5,309 nt of DNA from the NCBI GenBank assembly GCA_038046785.1, contig JBBSVM010000008.1, positions 1 through 5,309 of the forward strand. The letters run 5' to 3'. The position numbers and the translations under genes were made by a program. The notes below the pieces were generated by a model. The model did no database searches and was not told where the DNA came from. It worked only from the letters and a program-made list of their open reading frames with translations. Positions 1 through 5,253 of the stretch are shown one piece after another. How positions within the stretch are numbered: position 1 is the stretch's first letter; each line of letters begins with the position of its first letter. Source of the DNA: JAHFTW01 sp038046785 (GTDB lineage Archaea; Thermoplasmatota; E2; JACPAO01; JAHFTW01).

Positions 1-996
1 GGCACCAGCCACATGTTCATCACCGGCCCCGAGGTCATCAAGACCGTCACCGGCGAGGAGGTCACCTTCGACGAATTGGGTGGCGCTCACACGCACGGCG
101 CCGTGTCCGGCGTGGTGCATGGCGCTTACGAAGATGAGGAGTCCTGCCTGCGCGCCATCCGTGAACTGCTGAGCTACCTACCCTCCGACAACCTGAGCGA
201 GCCGCCGCTGGTCCAGCCGCAAGACTCCCCCAGCCGGATGGACGAGCGGCTTCTCACTCTGGTCCCCGATTCTCCCGACAAGCCGTACGACATCGTGGGC
301 GTCGTGCGCGCCGTCGTGGACGACGGAACGTTCCTGGAAATCCAGCCCGAGTTCGCCAAGAACATCGTCATCGGATTTGCCCGACTGAACGGACGACCCG
401 TGGGGATTGTCGCCAACCAGCCCAACATCCTCGCGGGCGTCCTCGACATCAACGCCTCCGTCAAGGCGGCCCGCTTCGTGCGCTTCTGCGACGCCTTCAA
501 CATCCCGCTCGTTACCTTTGTCGATGTCCCCGGCTTCCTGCCCGGCGTCGCGCAGGAGCACAACGGCATCATCCGGCACGGCGCGAAGTTGCTCTACGCC
601 TACGCCGAGGCGACCGTTCCGAAGCTCACCGTCATCACGCGCAAAGCGTATGGCGGCGCCTACGACGTCATGTGCAGCAAGCATGTGCGCGCCGACTACA
701 ACGTCGCCTGGCCGACGGCGGAGATTGCCGTCATGGGCCCGGAGGGTGCCGTGAACATCATCTTCCGCAACGAGTTGAAGGGGCTCACCGGAGCCGCACT
801 CGCCAAGAAGCGCGCCGAACTGGTGGCCGATTACCGCGCCAAGTTCGCGAGTCCCTACGTGGCGGCGCGCAAGGGCTACCTTGACGACGTCATCGAGCCG
901 CAGGAGACCCGCCCCGCTCTCATCAAGGCGCTCGAGGCGCTTGTCAACAAACGCCAAGACGGGCCGAAGCGCAAGCACGGCAATATTCCATTGTAG
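1..996 (+). CDS. pccB: Propionyl-CoA carboxylase-type beta (carboxyltransferase) subunit, 5'-truncated
   Basis: This is the biotin-dependent acyl-CoA carboxylase carboxyltransferase subunit. It moves the carboxyl group from carboxybiotin on the alpha subunit to propionyl-CoA, giving methylmalonyl-CoA in the cytoplasm. The frame is open from base 1, reading GTSHMFITGPEV, which matches the middle of the family, so the N-terminal part is lost at the window edge. About 331 residues remain of a usual 510-540. Family landmarks include GGAHTH (residues 28-33), the second carboxyltransferase domain with GFARLNGR, VDVPGFLPG and GIIRHGAKLLYAYAEA, the glycine pair of RKAYGGAYDVM (about 214-224) and the terminal HGNIPL. 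The Asp in GGAYDVM (codon 664-666) sits where actinobacterial propionyl-CoA-preferring enzymes carry Asp and acetyl-CoA-using ones often carry Ile, so propionyl-CoA is the likely substrate (inference). It ends in TAG and converges on the creatininase-family gene. No alpha subunit is in the window. Other short acyl-CoAs remain possible. Confidence 0.95.
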   Translation, partial: GTSHMFITGPEVIKTVTGEEVTFDELGGAHTHGAVSGVVHGAYEDEESCLRAIRELLSYLPSDNLSEPPLVQPQDSPSRMDERLLTLVPDSPDKPYDIVGVVRAVVDDGTFLEIQPEFAKNIVIGFARLNGRPVGIVANQPNILAGVLDINASVKAARFVRFCDAFNIPLVTFVDVPGFLPGVAQEHNGIIRHGAKLLYAYAEATVPKLTVITRKAYGGAYDVMCSKHVRADYNVAWPTAEIAVMGPEGAVNIIFRNELKGLTGAALAKKRAELVADYRAKFASPYVAARKGYLDDVIEPQETRPALIKALEALVNKRQDGPKRKHGNIPL

Positions 997-1004
997 ACGA
1001 CGAC

Positions 1005-1061
1005 ACGCGGATGACGCGGAAGTTCGCGGAACAGAATCCGCTGCATCCGCGCAATCCGCGT
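1005..1061. repeat. Symmetric stem-loop of GCGGA/TCCGC units between convergent genes; possible two-way terminator or dispersed palindromic repeat
   Basis: The left arm carries GCGGA at 1007, 1016 and 1026, and the right arm carries TCCGC at 1037, 1046 and 1055. The units are spaced 9-10 bases apart on both sides, and each left unit can pair with its mirror on the right around the loop ACAGAA (1031-1036). The outermost 18 bases of each arm match in 15 of 18 positions. The element fills nearly all of the gap between the carboxylase stop (994-996) and the creatininase-family stop (1062-1064). That suits a transcription barrier serving both convergent genes, but no clear T tract follows. A dispersed intergenic palindrome is the alternative. 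Confidence 0.6.
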
Positions 1062-1862
1062 TCAGTTGGGTGCGTTGCGCAACGCTGCCACATCGCTAAG
1101 CAGTCCCGCCACGATTCCCTCGAATAGTGCCCTTCCTTTTTCTGCGGTTGCAAGCGTCGCGTCGCCCCAGACACCGCTCGGGCTGAAAGTGCCCGGTTTC
1201 GTGGCGTCGCGCTGGAAGCCGCCTGGCTTCCATTCGGCGAGTTCGCGCGCAGCCGCCTTCATTTCCACCCGGCTCGGTTCGAGGTGGAGCATGAGGCTGG
1301 TCTCCGCTTCGTCGGCATGGCTGCCCCGTGGCTGCGAACAGAATTGCGTCTCGAGCGGCGCGAGGAGCGCTTTCCAATCGGTCCAGCGCATGGTCACGCC
1401 GTCGGTGGCAAGCCGGGTTGCGGCGTCGGCGAGCGGCCCCACGGTGCTGATGCCGGTGTTGAGGATGTAGAATCGGCGTGGGCCGTACGCGGCGATGGAG
1501 CGAACAATGTCCACCACGAGGTCGCGGGCGGTCTCCGGGCGGAGGCTGGTGGAGCCAGGATAGACTGCGAACGCCGGGTAGTGGTGGTAGCCGAGGGTGG
1601 GGAGGACCACCACGTCAGAAGCCGCCGCAACGGCGCGGGCGAGATGATCGGCCAGCCGCGCGTCGTTGTCGAGTCGGAGGTGGTGGCCGTGCTCTTTGGC
1701 GGAAGCGCCAAGCGGGAGGAGGACGACGCGCTCGGGGGTCAGGAGGCGTTCCGCTTCGGACCATGTCAGGTCGGCGAGGAACCGTCCCGCCCCGTTCGCC
1801 ATGGCGCCTGCACCGCGCGGCGCGGGTTGAAGATAGCGCTCACCAAAGTCCAATGCGGTCAC
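1062..1862 (-). CDS. Creatininase-family metal-dependent amidohydrolase, variant metal-site subfamily
   Basis: This is a cytoplasmic protein of the creatininase/MftE/FAPy-deformylase fold, whose members hydrolyse amide bonds using paired metal ions; its substrate cannot be told. Numbering is from the GTG at 1862. VVLLPLGASAKEHG (46-59) with HHLRLDND (60-67) is the first metal-site segment. YPGSTSL (101-107) matches the family FPGT-S-L segment. HADEAETSLML (182-192) carries the conserved His and the Glu of ETS. GVWGDATLAT (230-239) is typical near the C terminus. The usual NGHGGN is replaced by NTGIST (135-140), and the usual E-x-H-G is K-E-H-G. A GGAG lies four bases before the GTG start. An ATG at 1802 (246 residues) is a serious alternative: residues 1-20 use more A/T-ending codons, and the family-like sequence begins just after it (RFLADLTW). 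Length is normal for the family. The stop is TGA. Confidence 0.88.
   Translation of the reverse strand: MTALDFGERYLQPAPRGAGAMANGAGRFLADLTWSEAERLLTPERVVLLPLGASAKEHGHHLRLDNDARLADHLARAVAAASDVVVLPTLGYHHYPAFAVYPGSTSLRPETARDLVVDIVRSIAAYGPRRFYILNTGISTVGPLADAATRLATDGVTMRWTDWKALLAPLETQFCSQPRGSHADEAETSLMLHLEPSRVEMKAAARELAEWKPGGFQRDATKPGTFSPSGVWGDATLATAEKGRALFEGIVAGLLSDVAALRNAPN
1072..1085. repeat. Perfect 14-bp palindrome at the 3' end of the creatininase-family gene
   Basis: GCGTTGCGCAACGC is identical to its reverse complement. It lies in the last ten codons of the minus-strand gene, next to the stem-loop at 1005-1061. It could form a 5-bp stem with a GCGC loop, or be a site for a dimeric protein. 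It may also simply be codon-driven in GC-rich DNA, since it encodes part of ALRNA. Confidence 0.4.
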
Positions 1863-1916
1863 ATGTCTCCGACGATGTGCCAGATCATCGCGCTGAGTGC
1901 GGGGAGTGGGGGGTGC

Positions 1917-1934
1917 AACAAAACCCCAGGGGGT
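1917..1934 (-). terminator. Weak candidate terminator after the winged-helix gene
   Basis: Read on the minus strand, ACCCCCTGGGG is followed directly by TTTTGTT, about 25 bases past the stop of the winged-helix gene (1960-1962). The stem is only four to five base pairs with a very small loop, so it is weak by bacterial standards. The T-rich run alone would be the more relevant signal if the organism is an archaeon. The rest of the 97-base gap to the creatininase-family start holds only G/C-rich sequence with no ORF I would support. Confidence 0.27.
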
Positions 1935-1959
1935 CCAGGGCCGGGCCCCGCCGCTTCGC

Positions 1960-2181
1960 CTATTTCGTTGGCTCGCTCATCCAGAAGTAGGTCTGGCGGG
2001 TGTCGCGCAGGCTGGGGCCGTCGCGGATGAGGCCGAGCTCGCGCAGCTTGCGCAGGGCGGTGTAAACCGTGCGGCGCGGCAGGCCGGTCGCCTCGCGAAT
2101 CTGCTTGCCCGTCATCGGGGGATGGCCGCGCAGGCGCTCCAGGATGGCCTGCGTCGAGGCCGAAGCGGGGGTGTGTGGCAT
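1960..2181 (-). CDS. Small winged helix-turn-helix DNA-binding protein, putative transcriptional regulator
   Basis: This 73-residue protein is almost entirely one winged-helix domain. With ATG at 2181 as residue 1, an N-terminal helix (QAILERLRG, about 11-19) precedes the helix-turn-helix TGKQIREATGLPRRTVYTAL (about 24-43), then LRKLRELGLI (44-52) and a wing, RDGPSLRDTRQTYFWM (53-68). The layout is that of MarR/ArsR-like or archaeal winged-helix regulators, with PRRTVYTALRKL as the recognition helix. There is no ligand-binding or extra dimerisation domain. GGTGA lies four bases before this ATG, which is why I chose it. ATG codons at 2196 and 2202 and a TTG at 2247 would add N-terminal residues without clear similarity. 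The gene points away from the Lys/Ala-rich gene and uvrB, so control of that divergent region or of itself is plausible, but only from position. The stop is TAG. The exact family and target are not known. Confidence 0.75.
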   Translation of the reverse strand: MPHTPASASTQAILERLRGHPPMTGKQIREATGLPRRTVYTALRKLRELGLIRDGPSLRDTRQTYFWMSEPTK

Positions 2182-2344
2182 TGTTTCACCGGACATGTGC
2201 ATCCATGTGTCGGGGGAGGATTTGACTCTTGTGGGGATGTCGTGCAATCAACGAACCAAAACCGCCGGTTCATTCCTTGTTCGAATGGCCGAAATCGGCG
2301 GCGAAGCGGTCAAATGGAGACGCTTGGGTGGGTCGGCGACGAAC
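2182..2344. promoter_or_regulatory. Divergent intergenic region with two short palindromes
   Basis: This stretch separates the minus-strand winged-helix gene from the plus-strand Lys/Ala-rich gene and must hold at least one promoter. It carries a perfect palindrome, AACCGCCGGTT (2260-2270, one-base centre), inside a wider GAACC...GGTTC pair (2253-2271). It also carries GCCGAAATCGGC (2288-2299, 5-2-5). A third, weaker inverted pair, ACATG/CATGT, lies at 2193-2208. TTGACT at 2222-2227 resembles a -35 box, but the sequence 17 bases on (CAATCA) is a poor -10, and no archaeal TATA box is evident. The palindromes are candidate operators, perhaps for the winged-helix protein; this is inference. Confidence 0.35.
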
Positions 2345-2587
2345 ATGGTCCTTCGACTGTTCCGCCGCAAGCCCACTCCCGAGAACACCCCCGCCCCGCC
2401 CGCCGAAGCTGTTCCCGAGGTCGTTGTCGTCCCGCTCGCGCCAAAGGCGTCCAAGCCCAAGCCGGCGAAGGCCAGTAAGAAGGTTGCCGCCAAGAAAGCC
2501 AGCAAAGCGCCCAAGCCCAAGGCAAAGAAGGCGGCCAAGCCCGCCAAGCCCGCCAAGAAGGGCGCCAAAGCGAAGAAGGCGAAGTAG
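2345..2587 (+). CDS. Lys/Ala-rich basic protein with histone H1-like tail, hypothetical
   Basis: This 80-residue protein has two parts. Residues 1-33 begin MVLRLFRRKPTPENTP, followed by a Pro/Glu/Val stretch with no known domain. Residues 34-80 are almost only Lys, Ala, Pro and Ser, with 21 lysines in 47 positions and repeated AKP/AKK steps; at DNA level GCCAAGCCC is tandemly repeated at 2534-2551. Such tails occur in histone H1-like bacterial proteins and the C-terminal extensions of some HU proteins, where they bind DNA without sequence specificity, so a nucleoid-associated role is likely but unproven. The ATG at 2345 has no strong ribosome site; an in-frame ATG at 2285 would add 20 residues (MAEIGGEAVKWRR...). 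The stop is TAG. The gene lies 66 bases before the chosen uvrB start, on the same strand and in the same frame, so cotranscription is likely. Low-complexity coding makes a spurious ORF possible, but the composition is typical of real proteins. Confidence 0.6.
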   Translation: MVLRLFRRKPTPENTPAPPAEAVPEVVVVPLAPKASKPKPAKASKKVAAKKASKAPKPKAKKAAKPAKPAKKGAKAKKAK

Positions 2588-2653
2588 GCCGTCCGCAATC
2601 CTTTCACCCCTCCTTCCCAATCCCTTTTCTCGTTTTTGTTGCTCAAGCGGCTC

Positions 2654-4834
2654 GTGCCGTTGCAGGTCGTCTCCCCCTATGCCCCCGCCGGCGACCAGGG
2701 GCCCGCCATCGACGCCCTCGTCGCGGCGGTGAAAGCGGGCAAGCGGCACATCACGCTCCAAGGGGTCACCGGGGTCGGCAAGACCTACATCATGGCGAAA
2801 CTGATTGAGGCCGCCAACCGCCCGACGCTCATCGTCTCGCACAACAAGACGCTCGCGGCGCAGCTCTACGAAGAGATGCGGGCGTTCTTCCCCCACAACG
2901 CCGTCGAGTACTTCGTTTCCTACTACGACTACTACCAGCCCGAGGCGTACGTCCCGCAGTCCGACACCTACATCGCCAAGGAGTCCGACATCAACAAGGA
3001 AATCGAGAAGCTCCGGCACAGCACGACGCAGAGCTTGATGACGCGGGACGACTGCGTCGTGGTCGCCTCCGTCTCCTGCATCTACGGCCTCGGCTCCCCC
3101 AAGGAATACAAGGAGGCGAACCTCGTCCTCCAGGAAAAAATGGCGCTCGACCGGCGCAGCCTGACCGGTCGCCTCGTGGACATCTACTACGAGCGCAACG
3201 ACGCCGCCCTCAAGCCGGGCACGTTCCGGGTGCGCGGCGACACCCTCGACATCCTTCCCCCCGGCGACGAACACCCCATCCGGGTGACGCTGTGGGGCGA
3301 CGACATCGAGAGCATCAAACGGGTCCACTCGACCACGGGCGAGGCGATGAAATCCTACAAGGGCATCACCATTTTTCCGGCCAAGCACTTCGTCCTCGCC
3401 AACGACGAATTGGAGGCGGCAGTCGGCCGAATTCAAGAGCAGCTCAAGGACCGCCTGAGCGAGTTGAAGGCTCAGGGCAAGATTCTCGAGGCGGCCCGCC
3501 TGGAACAGCGCACCCGCTTCGACGTCGAGATGATTCGCGAAGTGGGCTCCTGTGCAGGCATCGAGAACTACAGCCAGCCCCTGAGCGGCCGCGAGCGCGG
3601 CGACCCCGGCTCCTGCCTCATCGATTACTTCCCCAACGACTACCTCATGATTCTCGACGAGTCGCACGTCACCGTCCCGCAGATTCGGGGGATGTACAAC
3701 GGCGATCGGATGCGCAAGGAGACGCTCGTTGAGTATGGCTTCCGGCTGCCCTCTTGCGTTGACAACCGGCCGCTCAAGTTCCACGAGTTCGAGGCGAAAA
3801 TGGCGCCTCGCCTCTACGTGAGCGCGACACCGGGCCCCTACGAGGCGGAGCACGAAGAGCTGCGCGTCACCGCCGTGGTGCGCCCCACCGGACTTCTCGA
3901 CCCGGAGATTGTGGTGCGTCCCATCTCGGGCCAAGTGGACGACCTGTACGGCGAAATCAAGAAGGTCACCGCACGCGGCGAGCGTGTTCTCGTCACGACG
4001 CTCACCAAGCGCATGGCGGAGGAACTCACGAAGTACTACCAGGGGCTTGGCATCAAGGCGACCTACCTGCACAGCGACATCGACACGCTGGAGCGCATCA
4101 TCATCCTGGAAAAACTGCGCAAAGGGGAGTTCGACCTGCTGGTCGGCATCAACCTTCTGCGCGAAGGCCTCGACCTTCCCGAAGTCTCCCTGGTCGCCAT
4201 CTTCGACGCCGACAAGATCGGCTTCCTGCGCAGCGCCACCAGTCTCATCCAGACCGTGGGACGCGCCGCGCGCAACGTCAATGGCCGCGTCATCATGTAC
4301 GCCGACCGGATGTCGGATGCCATGACCACCGCCATCGGCGAGACGAACCGGCGGCGCGAGGCACAGGCGGCCTACAACAAACAGCACAACATCACGCCCA
4401 CGTCGACGACGCGCTCCATGAAGGGCATCGAGATCGAAGGGCGCCGCCTGGGGGAGAAGCCGGTTCTTGTGACGAAGGAGCGGCTCGCGGGGCTGGACAA
4501 GCTGGCCTTCGACCGGCTCATCAAGGAGTTGGAAGCGGAGATGCAGGCATCCGCCAAGGCGTGGGACTTCGAGAAGGCCGCACTCCTGCGCGACGAGATC
4601 ATGGAGCTCAAGTCGAGTTCGCAGCCGAAAGATGCGCCAAGCGACCGCGTCGCCGCCGCGCAGGCGAAGGTGGAGGAGTTGGTGGGTCCGCGCAAGGCCA
4701 ACCCGCGCCAGGTCGCCCGTCGCATCTTTGAGAAGAGCGCGGTCGAGGCGCAAGCCGCGAAAGAGGACAAGAAGAAAGCGGGGGACGAAGACAAGCCGAA
4801 GAAGAAGCCCAAACGGCCTGCCGGTGCCGCGTGA
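2654..4834 (+). CDS. uvrB: UvrABC excinuclease subunit B (UvrB)
   Basis: UvrB is the ATP-dependent damage-verification helicase of nucleotide excision repair. It receives damaged DNA from UvrA and recruits UvrC for the two incisions. Numbering is from the GTG at 2654. Walker A is GVTGVGKT (37-44); the damage-probing beta-hairpin follows from YYDYYQPEAYVPQ (90-102); Walker B is DESH (335-338); SATPG is 390-394; motif VI is QTVGRAAR (533-540); the UvrC-binding UVR domain is 618-653. The protein is 726 residues, against a usual 660-700, because about 73 residues follow the UVR domain, ending in a Lys-rich tail. There is no nearby ATG: TTG at 2636 and 2639, GTG at 2654 and TTG at 2660 compete. 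I prefer the GTG because PLQVVSPYAPAGDQ then aligns with the usual UvrB N terminus, and AAGCGG lies three bases upstream. The frame is open back to the TAG at 2585. It overlaps the RNase H gene by four bases. Confidence 0.97.
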   Translation: MPLQVVSPYAPAGDQGPAIDALVAAVKAGKRHITLQGVTGVGKTYIMAKLIEAANRPTLIVSHNKTLAAQLYEEMRAFFPHNAVEYFVSYYDYYQPEAYVPQSDTYIAKESDINKEIEKLRHSTTQSLMTRDDCVVVASVSCIYGLGSPKEYKEANLVLQEKMALDRRSLTGRLVDIYYERNDAALKPGTFRVRGDTLDILPPGDEHPIRVTLWGDDIESIKRVHSTTGEAMKSYKGITIFPAKHFVLANDELEAAVGRIQEQLKDRLSELKAQGKILEAARLEQRTRFDVEMIREVGSCAGIENYSQPLSGRERGDPGSCLIDYFPNDYLMILDESHVTVPQIRGMYNGDRMRKETLVEYGFRLPSCVDNRPLKFHEFEAKMAPRLYVSATPGPYEAEHEELRVTAVVRPTGLLDPEIVVRPISGQVDDLYGEIKKVTARGERVLVTTLTKRMAEELTKYYQGLGIKATYLHSDIDTLERIIILEKLRKGEFDLLVGINLLREGLDLPEVSLVAIFDADKIGFLRSATSLIQTVGRAARNVNGRVIMYADRMSDAMTTAIGETNRRREAQAAYNKQHNITPTSTTRSMKGIEIEGRRLGEKPVLVTKERLAGLDKLAFDRLIKELEAEMQASAKAWDFEKAALLRDEIMELKSSSQPKDAPSDRVAAAQAKVEELVGPRKANPRQVARRIFEKSAVEAQAAKEDKKKAGDEDKPKKKPKRPAGAA

Positions 4835-5223
4835 AGGCCACCGTCTGGTTCGATGGCGCCTGCCTTGGCAACCCTGGCCCGATGGGTGCTGGAGCGGTCG
4901 TCGAGACGGGCGACAAACGGCAGGAGTTGTCGAAGGGCATGGGCCGCGGCACCAACAACGAGGCGGAGTACCATGGGCTTCTGCTCGGCCTACGGCACGC
5001 CCTTGCAGCCGGCGTGGACGAGGTGACGGTGCGCGGGGACTCACAACTGGTGCTGCGCCAGGTCGAGGGGCGCTACGCCGTCCGTGCTCCCGGTCTCCAG
5101 CCGCTGCACGCCGAAGCGGTCGCGCTCCTCAAGCGGTTTCGCACCGTCAAACTGGAATGGATTCCGCGTGCCGCCAACGCCGACGCCGACCGGTTGGCAA
5201 GCGCTGCGGCAGCGAGTCGTTGA
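4831..5223 (+). CDS. rnhA: Ribonuclease HI, archaeal-like class
   Basis: RNase HI cuts the RNA strand of RNA:DNA hybrids with two divalent metal ions, removing primers, R-loops and ribonucleotide stretches. This 130-residue protein is a complete single domain without an added hybrid-binding domain. The opening strand and loop are FDGACLGNPGP (7-17), with catalytic Asp8. TNNEAEYHGL (41-50) supplies Glu46, RGDSQLVLRQVEGRY (68-82) supplies Asp70, and NADADRLA (116-123) supplies the last acidic residue, probably Asp120, so the full D-E-D-D set is present. The short form and the DSQLV-RQ-GRY pattern fit the class shared by archaea and some bacteria (B. halodurans type) better than the longer E. 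coli type. The GTG start overlaps the uvrB TGA as GTGA, a classic coupling arrangement, so translation probably depends on uvrB. The stop is TGA at 5221-5223. Confidence 0.93.
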   Translation: MKATVWFDGACLGNPGPMGAGAVVETGDKRQELSKGMGRGTNNEAEYHGLLLGLRHALAAGVDEVTVRGDSQLVLRQVEGRYAVRAPGLQPLHAEAVALLKRFRTVKLEWIPRAANADADRLASAAAASR

Positions 5224-5253
5224 GGCCTATCGGTCAGCCTTTCAGGGGGTCGC

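Noticed and set aside
178..978. Minus-strand open frame of 266 codons opposite the carboxylase
   Set aside because: It is a shadow of a clearly conserved gene and shows no domain of its own.
1284..2030. Plus-strand open frame of 248 codons across the creatininase and winged-helix genes
   Set aside because: It is Gly/Arg-rich, covers two supported genes on the other strand and the gap between them, and has no family resemblance.
2222..2250. TTGACT with 17-base spacing to CAATCA as a sigma-70 promoter
   Set aside because: The -35-like box is good, but the -10 position matches the consensus at about one base, so it is not supportable as a promoter.
2069..2344. Upstream extension of the Lys/Ala-rich frame back to 2069
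   Set aside because: The extension runs antisense through the winged-helix gene and its promoter region and has no Lys/Ala character. The ATG at 2345, or at most 2285, is a more sensible start.
2434..2587. Lys/Ala-codon repeats as a non-coding tandem repeat or CRISPR-like array
   Set aside because: The repetition follows codon boundaries for Lys, Ala and Pro and lacks constant repeat and spacer lengths, so low-complexity protein coding explains it.
2270..5044. Open reading frame of 924 codons on the minus strand, antisense to uvrB and RNase H
   Set aside because: It mirrors the codon phase of uvrB in high-GC DNA, where antisense stops are rare. Its translation is Arg/Leu/Asp/Val-rich with no recognisable domain, and it crosses three well-supported genes.
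5223..5246. AGGC/GCCT inverted pair after the RNase H stop as a terminator
   Set aside because: The stem is only four base pairs with a ten-base loop, and there is no proper T tract before the artefact region.
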